A DNA stretch of 64,000 nt from Indibacter alkaliphilus LW1 (GTDB lineage Bacteria > Bacteroidota > Bacteroidia > Cytophagales > Cyclobacteriaceae). The position numbers and the translations under genes were made by a program. Each line of letters starts with the position of its first letter. Position 1 is the first letter of the stretch. The DNA is taken from positions 1 to 64,000 of the forward strand of contig NZ_ALWO02000032.1 of the NCBI RefSeq assembly GCF_000295935.2, written 5' to 3'. The notes under the pieces were generated by a model. It was not told where the DNA came from. It saw only the letters and a program-made list of their open reading frames with translations, and searched no databases. Below, one piece after another: positions 25,371 through 34,098 of the stretch.

Positions 25371-25805
25371 ATGCAAATCAAAGTCATCAACAATTCCAAA
25401 CATGATCTGCCCCAATATCAGACAGAGCTATCAGCAGGTCTTGACCTGAGGGCAAATTTAGATGAACCTGTCACTTTGCTTCCATTAGAAAGAAAGCTAA
25501 TTGGCACAGGACTGTTTATTGAATTGCCCGCAGGATACGAAGCTCAGATAAGGCCTAGGTCAGGATTGGCTTTCAAGCACGGGCTTACAGTACTGAATAC
25601 ACCTGGTACAATAGATGCCGACTATAGAGGAGAAATTAAAGTATTATTGGTAAACCTGTCCAACGAACCTTTTACCGTAGCAAACGGTGAAAGAGTCGCC
25701 CAAATGGTAGTAGCCAAACACGAACAGATCAAATGGCAGCTCAGTGAATTGCTTTCAGAAACAGAAAGGGGCACTGGAGGTTATGGAAGTACTGGGAAAA
25801 AGTAA
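25371..25805 (+). CDS. dut: dUTP diphosphatase
   Basis: A 144-residue trimeric dUTPase: dUTP to dUMP + diphosphate, which keeps uracil out of DNA and supplies dUMP for dTMP. All five motifs are recognisable: AGLDLRA (1), RPRSGLA (2), [15 protein letters not shown] (3, with the catalytic Asp), GERVAQMVV (4) and [10 protein letters not shown] (5, C-terminal). Length is typical. It starts 161 bp after the flippase gene and probably has its own promoter, although I see no clear -7 box. Confidence 0.96.
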   Translation: MQIKVINNSKHDLPQYQTELSAGLDLRANLDEPVTLLPLERKLIGTGLFIELPAGYEAQIRPRSGLAFKHGLTVLNTPGTIDADYRGEIKVLLVNLSNEPFTVANGERVAQMVVAKHEQIKWQLSELLSETERGTGGYGSTGKK

Positions 25806-25990
25806 TTAAAATTAAAGGTTTTTATTATAGATTGGATCAAGGGCAAGCCTTCTTGTGTTTGGAAAGAACAAAAAGGCATTAAGTTTGCGTTATAGCTGTG
25901 ATTCATGCTCTTCCCAATTAGCAAACCCAACCTCATCTTTGCTTCTTCGTAAAGGCATTTCAGGCATGAAATAAATATAACCGTTGACAC

Positions 25991-27721
25991 GTGAAAATTA
26001 AAATCAGAAATTTCATCATAATAATACTCAGCTTCTTTTTGGGCTTTCAGGCATTTCCTCAGGAGAAACTGTCAAGAAAGGAAAGGAAAAAGCAACTGGA
26101 AGAGAGAAAAGCAAGCAGATTATTTGTCGACGGGCAAAGATTTATGATGCTGGAAGACTTTGACAAAGCCTATTTTTATTTTCAAAAAGCTAGGGAATTG
26201 AGTCCTGATGATCCTGCCATCAATTTTAAAATAGCCGAAATACTTCTCCGGGCAAACCGGGTGGATGATGCCATGGAATATGGGCTTTTGGCTGTGGAAG
26301 GTGATCCGGAAAACAAGTACTATAATTTGGTCATGGCAGAGGCTTTTTCCAAACAGGGAAACCCAGAAGCTGCTGCTGATATTTTGGAAAACCTGATGAG
26401 TAATTCAGAAGAAAACCAAAATTACATCCTTGACTTAGCTTCCCTTTATCTCAGTGCAGGAGATTACGACAATGCATTGGACGCATTGAACAGGGCCGAA
26501 GATTATTATGGAATAGTGGAGCAGCTCACCGTTCAAAAACAAAGGATTTACCTCAGAAAGAATGACCTTGAAAGTGCCATCAATGAGGGAAGAAATCTAA
26601 TTGAGGCACATCCCGGAAATTCACAGTTTGTTCTCAATTTAGTTGAAATCCTTTTTAACAATAACCGCTCAAATGAGGCCATACAACTGGTAGAAGAATC
26701 TCTAAAAGCCTACCCCAACCAACCTGACCTTCAAATGGCAGCTTATGCACTATACAAGGAAAAGGGGGATTTGGAAACTGCTGAGGACCTGATCATTGAA
26801 GCTTTCAAAAATCCTGATCTGGAAGCTGCAGTCAAAGCCGAAGCATTTTCTGATATCTTGAAAGAAATGAAAACTGCCCGAAGAGAAAAGCTGCTGGATG
26901 CTCTTCAAGGCCCAATGGTTAATTTGCATACCAACGATGCTGATGTACTCACTGTCGTGGGAGACAGGTTATATTTCAATGACCAAAGGCAAGAAGCCTT
27001 GGAATTTTATGAAAAAAGTATCAAAATAGACCCTTCCAATGCAGAAGTGCTTCAGGGAATCATCATGACAATGTTTGATTCCGGGAAGGACTTTAAAGAT
27101 ATAGAAACTTACACGGAGCTTGCAGTTGAGGAATTTCCAACAAGGGCTGAATTTTGGTTTTTTGATGGTACAGCTAAGCTAGCACTAAAAAAAGCAGAAG
27201 AGGCTATTGAATCTCTGGAAAAAGCCAAGGAAATAAATCAGGGTAGAAATAAGCAGCTTGACATTTTGGTTCAAGGACAGATGGGAGATTCATTTCATCA
27301 ACTCGGAGAAAAAGAAAAAGCATTTAAAGCCTACGAGTCAGTATTGAAAGAAAGACCTGATGATGAGCATGTACTGAATAATTATGCTTACTTTTTATCG
27401 TTAGCCAAAAAAGACTTGGACAAAGCCAAAAAGATGTCAGAGAGATTGGTTAAAAAACATCCCAAAAATTCTACTTACCTTGACACGCACGCTTGGGTTT
27501 TATTCCAATTGAAGGAGTACGAAGAAGCAAAAAAATTCATGGAACTTGCTCTGGAAAATGAAGAAACGCCGAGTGGTGTCATGCTTGAGCATTATGGAGA
27601 TATATTATATCATCTTGGCAAAAGAAATGAGGCTATCAGCTTCTGGAAACAAGCTGAGGGTGGGGATGAAACATCTGAACTTTTATTCAAAAAAATCAAG
27701 GATCAAAAATATTATGATTAG
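25991..27721 (+). CDS. Exported tetratricopeptide repeat protein
   Basis: A 576-residue protein that begins with GTG at 25991. Residues 1-23 are a signal peptide (MKIKIRNFIIIILSFFLGFQ), followed by a basic stretch and then TPR units over most of the length: for example DKAYFYFQKARELSPDDPAI, DNALDALNRAEDYYG, QEALEFYEKSIKIDPSNAEV, EKAFKAYESVLKERPDDEHV and NYAYFLSLAKKDLDKAKKMS. It is probably a periplasmic scaffold. The next gene (DUF4292 lipoprotein) overlaps its 3' end by 8 bp, and the TPR-DUF4292-EnvC-like order suggests a joint envelope role. Confidence 0.85.
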   Translation: MKIKIRNFIIIILSFFLGFQAFPQEKLSRKERKKQLEERKASRLFVDGQRFMMLEDFDKAYFYFQKARELSPDDPAINFKIAEILLRANRVDDAMEYGLLAVEGDPENKYYNLVMAEAFSKQGNPEAAADILENLMSNSEENQNYILDLASLYLSAGDYDNALDALNRAEDYYGIVEQLTVQKQRIYLRKNDLESAINEGRNLIEAHPGNSQFVLNLVEILFNNNRSNEAIQLVEESLKAYPNQPDLQMAAYALYKEKGDLETAEDLIIEAFKNPDLEAAVKAEAFSDILKEMKTARREKLLDALQGPMVNLHTNDADVLTVVGDRLYFNDQRQEALEFYEKSIKIDPSNAEVLQGIIMTMFDSGKDFKDIETYTELAVEEFPTRAEFWFFDGTAKLALKKAEEAIESLEKAKEINQGRNKQLDILVQGQMGDSFHQLGEKEKAFKAYESVLKERPDDEHVLNNYAYFLSLAKKDLDKAKKMSERLVKKHPKNSTYLDTHAWVLFQLKEYEEAKKFMELALENEETPSGVMLEHYGDILYHLGKRNEAISFWKQAEGGDETSELLFKKIKDQKYYD

Positions 27722-28448
27722 GTCTTTTTTAGCCATGTGGGTACTGCTGATTGTTGGAATCGGCTGTGCACCCAAACCTAACCTTTACACTTCAGATGAG
27801 GTCATGCAGGAATTCAATCCTGTTTACCTTGAGTTTGACAATTTGACGGCAAGAGGTAGAATTGTTATTGAAGAGCCTTCTGGTAAAACGACTAGAGGAA
27901 CCATTAACATCCGTGCCAAGAAAGACAGTATCCTCTGGTTTAGCATTACTCCTGGACTAGGCCTGGAAGCATTCCGAGGAACCATTACCAAAGACAGAGT
28001 GATGATCAAAGACCGTCTCAATGGCCAGGATATCAATCTTACTTTTCAAGAAGTTGAGACAATTTATGATCTGAGCTTAAGTCTTGATCTGCTTCAAAAT
28101 ATAATTTTTGCAAATATTCCGCATGAGTTCAGTTATCGTGACCGCCTGATCAGGGTAGGGCAATATTTTGAACTCACACAAGCCCGGGAAGGATTTAGAT
28201 ACCACTCCAGAGTCAGTACACAACATGGTAAGGTAGCAGAGCTCACCAGCACCTCCATGAAGGAAAAAGGTTCCCTCATGGCCAATTACCATGTTTTTGA
28301 AGATTTGGAAAATCAACCTTTCCCCAATCAAATGCTCCTGAGGCTTTCCTTTAATACTCCCGATGGACCTCAGGCATCGATTGTCAATCTTGAAATGTCA
28401 AGGACAGAATTGGTCAGTTCTCCATTATCTTTCCCATTTCGGTTCTAA
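27714..28448 (+). CDS. DUF4292 lipoprotein
   Basis: A 244-residue lipoprotein. The ATG at 27714 gives a proper signal (MIRSFLAMWVLLIVGIGC, lipid Cys at 18); a longer frame from 27546 lies inside the TPR gene and is rejected. The body matches DUF4292, with GRIVIEE, TINIRAKKDSILWFSI and TPGLGLEAFRGTITKDRV, a beta-rich fold that I believe is LolA/LolB-like. It may bind lipid or take part in envelope transport; that is inference. It overlaps the TPR gene by 8 bp and is followed 3 bp later by the EnvC-like gene. Confidence 0.83.
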   Translation: MIRSFLAMWVLLIVGIGCAPKPNLYTSDEVMQEFNPVYLEFDNLTARGRIVIEEPSGKTTRGTINIRAKKDSILWFSITPGLGLEAFRGTITKDRVMIKDRLNGQDINLTFQEVETIYDLSLSLDLLQNIIFANIPHEFSYRDRLIRVGQYFELTQAREGFRYHSRVSTQHGKVAELTSTSMKEKGSLMANYHVFEDLENQPFPNQMLLRLSFNTPDGPQASIVNLEMSRTELVSSPLSFPFRF

Positions 28449-28451
28449 AGT

Positions 28452-29696
28452 ATGTTGAAATTCAGAGTTATCTTGATTTTCTTACTCTTTGTTTGGCTGG
28501 CACCAAGTCTAACAAGTCATGCCCAGACCAAAAAAACCAGAGCTGAACTGGAACGCGAAAAAGCAGAAATCCAAAAAAGACTCTTGGAATTTGATCAGAT
28601 CTTAAAAAAAACAGCCGAAACAAAAAAAGTTTCTGTAGGTCAACTCAATGTAGTCAGCAAACAGCTTCAGAACCGGGTGAATTACATCAATACCCTGAAC
28701 AGAGAAGTAAGGCTGCTAGACTCAGAAATCAAGGAAACAGAAAACAAAATCATAGCCTTGGAGAATGATTTGAAAAACATGAAGGAGGAGTATGCGGGTA
28801 TGATTTACACCTCATCCAAACTCAATCAGGGAATGACTATGACTGCATTTGTATTTAGTTCCTCCACTTTCAAGCAGTTTTACATGAGACTTAAATATCT
28901 GAAACAGTATTCGGATGCAAGGAAAAAACAGGTAGAGCAGATTGAAAAAGTTACTGCTGAATTAGCCGTGCAGAGAGCTGGGCTGGAAGATAAAAAATCC
29001 GAAAAGCAAGTGGTTCTGCAGCAAGAACAGCAACAAAAGCAACAATTGGATAAGGCCAAACAGGAACAACAGGGAATTATAAACACACTTACCAAACAAG
29101 AACAAGACATTCGAAAACAGATCGCCGCGGCCAAAAAGCAGCAAGAGAACCTGAACAAAGCAATCAGGGCAATCATAGAAGAAGAGATAAGAAGGGCTGA
29201 AGCTGAAGCAAAAAAAGCAAACTCTACAGCTACAAAATCATCTGGAAGCTCTATTCCACTTACGCCAGAAGCTGCAGCACTATCCAATTCATTTGCAGGT
29301 AACCGAGGAAAACTTCCCTGGCCGGTGGAAAGCGGTTTCATTTCCAGGCCATTTGGCACCCACCCCCACCCTACGGTCAAAGGAGTGACTGAGGATAATG
29401 ACGGAATTGACATTCAAACCACACCAAACGCCAGCGTGAGGGCTGTATTTGATGGAGAAGTCATTAAGGTTGCAACCATTCCTGGATATGGAGGTACTAT
29501 TGTAGTGAGGCATGGAGAATATTATTCCATGTACAGCAAACTAAAGGTAGTTTCGGTCAAATCAGGAGACAAAGTGACTGCTAAACAGGTGATTGGACAG
29601 GTATACACCAATAAAGACGGAGTTGCAGAAGTGCACTTTGAGACTTGGAAAGGACTTCAGCCCATGAACCCATCCATTTGGCTTGCAGGGCGATAA
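28452..29696 (+). CDS. EnvC-like murein hydrolase activator (degenerate M23 domain)
   Basis: A 414-residue exported protein: signal peptide (to about residue 24), a long coiled coil (about 28-255, Gln/Lys/Glu-rich), and a C-terminal LytM/M23 domain (about 285-412; LPWPVESGFISRPFG, GYGGTIVVRHGEYYSMYSKL, AEVHFETW). Three zinc or catalytic positions of active M23 peptidases are changed: the H-x-x-x-D block has Asn for His (NDGID), the mid-domain His is Met (YSMYS), and H-x-H is E-V-H. It is therefore probably an inactive activator of amidases, as EnvC is in E. coli division. It follows the DUF4292 gene by 3 bp. Confidence 0.85.
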   Translation: MLKFRVILIFLLFVWLAPSLTSHAQTKKTRAELEREKAEIQKRLLEFDQILKKTAETKKVSVGQLNVVSKQLQNRVNYINTLNREVRLLDSEIKETENKIIALENDLKNMKEEYAGMIYTSSKLNQGMTMTAFVFSSSTFKQFYMRLKYLKQYSDARKKQVEQIEKVTAELAVQRAGLEDKKSEKQVVLQQEQQQKQQLDKAKQEQQGIINTLTKQEQDIRKQIAAAKKQQENLNKAIRAIIEEEIRRAEAEAKKANSTATKSSGSSIPLTPEAAALSNSFAGNRGKLPWPVESGFISRPFGTHPHPTVKGVTEDNDGIDIQTTPNASVRAVFDGEVIKVATIPGYGGTIVVRHGEYYSMYSKLKVVSVKSGDKVTAKQVIGQVYTNKDGVAEVHFETWKGLQPMNPSIWLAGR

Positions 29697-29748
29697 AACA
29701 AATAATTCGTATATTTATAAAAAAAGCAGGATAAGGTGGCGGCTTTCC

Positions 29749-29779
29749 TTGGTCTAAGCGTAAGGCTGTTATATCTTTG
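29749..29779 (+). promoter_or_regulatory. Promoter upstream of tatA
   Basis: TTG (29749-29751) and TATCTTTG (29772-29779) are spaced by 20 bp, close to the Bacteroidota TTG/TAnnTTTG pattern, 30 bp before the tatA ATG. It probably drives tatA, gatA and the LysM transglycosylase gene. Confidence 0.6.
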
Positions 29780-29808
29780 TAGTAATTAATAATTTAAACA
29801 ATACAACC

Positions 29809-30012
29809 ATGACAACATTGGGTTTCTTACAAAATATGGGTGGAGGTTCTATCATCCTAATCATTTTGGTGATCTTGCTTCTATTCGGAGCTAAGAGAAT
29901 CCCTGAATTGGCAAGAGGACTTGGAAGGGGAATCAGAGAATTCAAAGATGCAACCAAAGAAATTCAGGACGACCTTGAAGAGGGCCTGAAAGAAAAAAAG
30001 ACAAAAAACTAA
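29809..30012 (+). CDS. tatA: Sec-independent protein translocase subunit TatA/E
   Basis: A 67-residue single-span membrane protein. The hydrophobic segment (about 14-28, SIILIILVILLLFG) is followed by the family hinge FGAKRIPELARGLGRGIREFK and an amphipathic helix with an acidic tail (EIQDDLEEGLKEKK). TatA forms the pore that moves folded proteins across the inner membrane with TatC. TatC is not in this window. It has its own promoter and is followed 21 bp later by gatA. Confidence 0.93.
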   Translation: MTTLGFLQNMGGGSIILIILVILLLFGAKRIPELARGLGRGIREFKDATKEIQDDLEEGLKEKKTKN

Positions 30013-30033
30013 ATTGACTCAAATAAAATAAGT

Positions 30034-31467
30034 TTGGAAAAATTCCTTTCATTTGACGACATACAAAAGTCGCTTGAAAATAGGGAAACCGATTGTAAAG
30101 CGATTGTAAATTATTACCTCGAAAATATTCAGACGAAGGCGCATCTCAACGCCTTCGTTGAAGTTTATAAGGAATCTGCTTTGGAACAAGCGGCCATTGT
30201 AGATGAAAAAATATCCTCAGGTAAAGCCGGGAAATTAGCCGGAATGGTTATAGGAATCAAAGACGTATTGGTCTACATGGATCATGAATCCAATGCTTCC
30301 AGTAAAATCCTCAAAGGATTCAAGTCTCAATTCACTGCCACTGCTATTCAAAAGCTCATCGATGAAGATGCCATCATTATTGGCCGACTCAACTGTGATG
30401 AATTCGGGATGGGCAGTTCCAATGAGAATTCTGCCCATGGTCGAGTATTGAATGCAGCAGACGAAGAAAGAGTACCGGGTGGTTCCTCTGGTGGTTCTGC
30501 TGTAGCTGTACAGGCCAATCTTTGTACTGTTTCTTTAGGTACTGACACAGGAGGATCCGTCAGACAGCCTGCAGCTTTTACAGGAATAGTGGGTATCAAG
30601 CCTACCTATTCCAGAGTATCTAGGTGGGGGCTGATAGCATATGCATCATCTTTTGACACCATAGGGGTTTTCTCCAGAAATGTACAGGACAATGCTTTAG
30701 TCATGGAAGTAATGGCAGGACCGGACAATTTTGATAGTACAGTTTCCAGAAAAGACGTACCTCATTATTCTGAGTTACTGCACTTTGATAAAAGGGCAAA
30801 AATAGCCTATCTCACAGAAACAATTGAATCTCCCGCATTGCAGGAAGAAATCAAGGAAAATACCATCTCTGTACTCAACAGGTTAAAAGAAGAAGGACAT
30901 CAGGTTGACGAAGTTCACTTCCCTTTACTCAAATACGTACTTCCTACATATTACATTCTTACCACTGCAGAAGCGAGCTCGAATTTGTCCAGATTTGATG
31001 GTGTAAAATATGGATATAGAACTCCAAATGCACATAATCTGGAAAGTATGTATAAAATGACCCGCTCAGAAGGTTTTGGCGAAGAGGTCAAAAGGAGGAT
31101 TATGTTGGGGACATTTGTTCTCAGTGCAAGTTATTACGATGCTTACTTTACAAAAGCACAAAGGGTAAGAAGATTGATCAAGGAATTTACAGAGAATTTA
31201 TTGACAAAATATGACTATATTATTATGCCAACGACGCCGACTACAGCGTTTAAGTTTGGAGAGCATAATAATGATCCGGTAGCCATGTATCTGGAAGATT
31301 TATTCACTGTACAGGCCTCAGTTTCAGGAGTACCTTCAATTTCCATTCCAAATGGAAAAGATAAAAAAGGACTTCCAATAGGCCTTCAGATAATGGCTAA
31401 CTCATTCAAAGAAGCAGAATTATATGCTTTTGCCAAATACTTATCTGAACAAAACAGCAACCTTTAA
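30034..31467 (+). CDS. gatA: Aspartyl/glutamyl-tRNA amidotransferase subunit A
   Basis: A 477-residue amidase-signature enzyme, subunit A of GatCAB, which frees ammonia from glutamine to convert Glu-tRNA(Gln) or Asp-tRNA(Asn) to the amidated form. The catalytic Lys (GIKDVLVY, about residue 76) and the Ser-cisSer pair in PGGSSGGSAVAVQA and GTDTGGSVRQPA are present. The start is TTG at 30034; no ATG fits in frame before the conserved N-terminus. gatB and gatC are not in the window, which is common in this phylum. Confidence 0.95.
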   Translation: MEKFLSFDDIQKSLENRETDCKAIVNYYLENIQTKAHLNAFVEVYKESALEQAAIVDEKISSGKAGKLAGMVIGIKDVLVYMDHESNASSKILKGFKSQFTATAIQKLIDEDAIIIGRLNCDEFGMGSSNENSAHGRVLNAADEERVPGGSSGGSAVAVQANLCTVSLGTDTGGSVRQPAAFTGIVGIKPTYSRVSRWGLIAYASSFDTIGVFSRNVQDNALVMEVMAGPDNFDSTVSRKDVPHYSELLHFDKRAKIAYLTETIESPALQEEIKENTISVLNRLKEEGHQVDEVHFPLLKYVLPTYYILTTAEASSNLSRFDGVKYGYRTPNAHNLESMYKMTRSEGFGEEVKRRIMLGTFVLSASYYDAYFTKAQRVRRLIKEFTENLLTKYDYIIMPTTPTTAFKFGEHNNDPVAMYLEDLFTVQASVSGVPSISIPNGKDKKGLPIGLQIMANSFKEAELYAFAKYLSEQNSNL

Positions 31468-31479
31468 ACAATCCTGACC

Positions 31480-32898
31480 ATGAAAAAGAAAATTTGCTCT
31501 TTCTGCGCTTCACTCGCACTGCTTTTGGCAATCATTCAGTTTTCTCATGGTCAGGAACTTTTTCAACTGAACAGTACAGGTTTGGATGAAGAGACGATTA
31601 CTCCACATTATCAGTTTGAATACATCCCCGATTTCACATACGAACAGGTAGAGCAAAGAATCAAGGCAATGGAAACCAGCATGCCTTTTGAGCTCAACGA
31701 ACGTATATTTGCTTTCATCAATTATTTCGCTGTCAGAAACAGAGACTATACCAAAATGGTACTTCAAAGGATGGATACTTACTTCCCAATGTTTGAAGAA
31801 ATGCTCTCTGCCCACGACATGCCAGATGATGTGAAGTTTTTGGCCATCATAGAATCCGGGCTTAATCCAAAAGCAAAATCGAGAGTGGGTGCCATGGGAC
31901 TTTGGCAATTTATGCCAGCTACTGGCAGAATGTATAATATGCACACCAATATGGACATTGATGACCGCATGGATCCGGAAATGTCCACTGAAGCCGCTGC
32001 CAAGTACCTCAAATCTTTGTACAGAATGTTTAACGACTGGGAAGTGGCTCTAGCTGCTTATAATTGCGGTCCCGGCAATGTCAGGAAGGCAATCCGAAGA
32101 TCTGGAGGTAAATCAAAATTCTGGGACCTATACAATTATCTTCCAAGGGAAACCAGAAGCTATATCCCCCAATTCCAGGCCATGATGTATCTCATCAGAC
32201 ATGCTGAGGAGCATAATTTTGTATTGGAAGAGCCCAGCTATCCTATTGCATTCGAAAAAATCAATTTCAACCAAGAGCTTGACCTGGAAGAACTTGCCAA
32301 CCTCACCGGTATCTGTATAGAAGATATTGAATACCTCAACCCATCTATTCAACACCGTCTAGTTCCTGCTTCAAACAAAAACATGGCTATAAGAGTCCCA
32401 AAAAGCAAAGTGGAATACATCACGGAGAATAAAGAACATTTTGCTTCTGCTGTAAAACTGACAACAGAAAGAGCTATAGACCTGAGGTTGGCCAGTAATC
32501 AAAGTGCAGTAAGAGCAGTCGCTCAGGCAAATGCAGAAGTAAGCACTGGTGAAAGAACAAGAGTAACCTACAAAGTAAAGTCCGGTGATGTTTTAGGTAA
32601 AATTGCTCAGAATCACGGAACTACCGTCACCAATATCAAAGCATGGAACAATTTATCTAACAATAACATCAGAATTGGGCAAACACTTTATATCTATACC
32701 AAAAATGGATCTTTTGATAATTCCATTGCGGCTAACAATTCATCCAGCGAAAATCCTAAAGTGTATACAGTGCAACCAGGGGATTCCCTTTGGCTAATTT
32801 CCAAAAAACTGAGTGGCATATCCGTAGAACAGATCAAAAGATTGAATAACCTCAATACTAATCAAATCAAGCCAGGGCAGAAATTAATTATAGGATAA
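31480..32898 (+). CDS. Membrane-bound lytic transglycosylase with two LysM domains
   Basis: A 472-residue exported enzyme, MltD-like. After the signal peptide (to about residue 24) comes an SLT domain (about 105-230) with the catalytic Glu in AIIESGLNPKAKS (about residue 125), followed by GAMGLWQFMPATG and VALAAYNCGPGNVRKAI. The C-terminal part has two LysM modules (YKVKSGDVLGKIAQNHGTTV at about 362 and YTVQPGDSLWLISKKLSG at about 427) that bind glycan strands. It cuts peptidoglycan, leaving 1,6-anhydro ends. It starts 12 bp after gatA. Confidence 0.92.
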   Translation: MKKKICSFCASLALLLAIIQFSHGQELFQLNSTGLDEETITPHYQFEYIPDFTYEQVEQRIKAMETSMPFELNERIFAFINYFAVRNRDYTKMVLQRMDTYFPMFEEMLSAHDMPDDVKFLAIIESGLNPKAKSRVGAMGLWQFMPATGRMYNMHTNMDIDDRMDPEMSTEAAAKYLKSLYRMFNDWEVALAAYNCGPGNVRKAIRRSGGKSKFWDLYNYLPRETRSYIPQFQAMMYLIRHAEEHNFVLEEPSYPIAFEKINFNQELDLEELANLTGICIEDIEYLNPSIQHRLVPASNKNMAIRVPKSKVEYITENKEHFASAVKLTTERAIDLRLASNQSAVRAVAQANAEVSTGERTRVTYKVKSGDVLGKIAQNHGTTVTNIKAWNNLSNNNIRIGQTLYIYTKNGSFDNSIAANNSSSENPKVYTVQPGDSLWLISKKLSGISVEQIKRLNNLNTNQIKPGQKLIIG

Positions 32899-32971
32899 CT
32901 ATTTATTTAGTAAAAACTTTTTAATCCTTCCGATAATTGATAACTTGTACAAGGTTAAAAACATCTAAAAA

Positions 32972-34075
32972 ATGATTGTCAAAAAAATATTTACAGCATT
33001 GCTTGTTGGCCTTGCCTCTATCGTATTTTGGAGCTGTGAGGAGACAGAAGAATCCAAAAACTCTACAAAGCCAAAAGCCAGAGGAGCCGTGGGCGAGATA
33101 ATCCTGGCAATAGACTCCGCCAAGTGGGATGGCCCTGTCGGGAGCGCTTTGAAAGATATTTTCCAAGAAGATGTACACGGTCTTATCAGGGACGAGAGCA
33201 TGTTCGATATCAGGAAAGTTGATCCTAGAGGTATGAACCGGATGCTTAAAATGGCAACCAATATTGTATATGTCACCACATTTGATGATAGGAAATCCGC
33301 CAGCCAAAATATCAATGCTTTATTCAGCAAAGAAGCAAAAGAACAGGCAGCATCAGACCCAAGCAAATACATTCTTAGAAGTGAAGATGAGTTTGCTGTA
33401 GGCCAGGAGGTGATTTACTTATTTGGAAATAATGAAGAGGAGCTTGTCAAAAATCTTCGGGAAAATAAAAATAAGCTTCAAAACCTCTTTCAGGTAAGAG
33501 AAAGAAATCGGCTTGAACGTGTGCTTTTAAATAGAAAAAGTTCTGCTGCCAAAGTTGCCGGGCGTGACTTAGGCTTGGAAGTCAATGTCCCCGCCTCCTA
33601 CCAGATCGCCAAAACCACTGATAATTTTTTATGGCTAAGACAGCCTACACCGAGAGCCGACAGGGCTGATATCAGTTTGTTTTTCTATGAAACAGACTAT
33701 TATTCAGAGGAGCAGCTTTTTCCGGAATCTCTTTTGGCATTGAGAGAAAGTATTACAAAAATGCATATTTATGGAGATCCAAATAATAGGAATTCCTATT
33801 TGGTAACCGAGCGGGTAGATCCTACTCCTGTATTTACAAATTTCAGTATCAACAATAATTTTGCAATAGAAATCAGAGGTGGATGGAAGACCAACAACCT
33901 CAGCATGGGCGGTTCATTCATGAGCTATGTGGTCGTGGATGACAAAAACGGCAAACTCTACTATATGGAGGGTTTTGTTTATTACCCCAACGAGGCACAT
34001 CGAGAAGCCATCCGCGAGATTGAAACACTTTTGCTGGCTACAGAGCTTTCTCCCAAAGAAGATCAAGCCAGCTGA
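32972..34075 (+). CDS. DUF4837 lipoprotein
   Basis: A 367-residue lipoprotein with a signal ending VFWSC (lipid Cys at 22). The mature part begins with a Lys/Ser-rich linker, then GAVGEIILAIDSAKWDGPVG, an early block typical of DUF4837, and later LWLRQPTPRADRADISLFFY. It is restricted to Bacteroidota as far as I know and has no assigned function. It is 74 bp after the transglycosylase gene and 23 bp before malic enzyme, in a co-directional run. Confidence 0.82.
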   Translation: MIVKKIFTALLVGLASIVFWSCEETEESKNSTKPKARGAVGEIILAIDSAKWDGPVGSALKDIFQEDVHGLIRDESMFDIRKVDPRGMNRMLKMATNIVYVTTFDDRKSASQNINALFSKEAKEQAASDPSKYILRSEDEFAVGQEVIYLFGNNEEELVKNLRENKNKLQNLFQVRERNRLERVLLNRKSSAAKVAGRDLGLEVNVPASYQIAKTTDNFLWLRQPTPRADRADISLFFYETDYYSEEQLFPESLLALRESITKMHIYGDPNNRNSYLVTERVDPTPVFTNFSINNNFAIEIRGGWKTNNLSMGGSFMSYVVVDDKNGKLYYMEGFVYYPNEAHREAIREIETLLLATELSPKEDQAS

Positions 34076-34098
34076 TTTTATTAACAAAAAACACCTTT

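Noticed and set aside
27546-27713. N-terminal extension of the DUF4292 reading frame
   Set aside because: It lies inside the TPR gene and would destroy the lipoprotein signal that starts at 27714.
28880-29413. 177-codon minus-strand frame rich in Cys, Ser and Phe
   Set aside because: It is the shadow of the Gln/Lys-rich coiled coil of the EnvC-like gene; composition is implausible for a protein.
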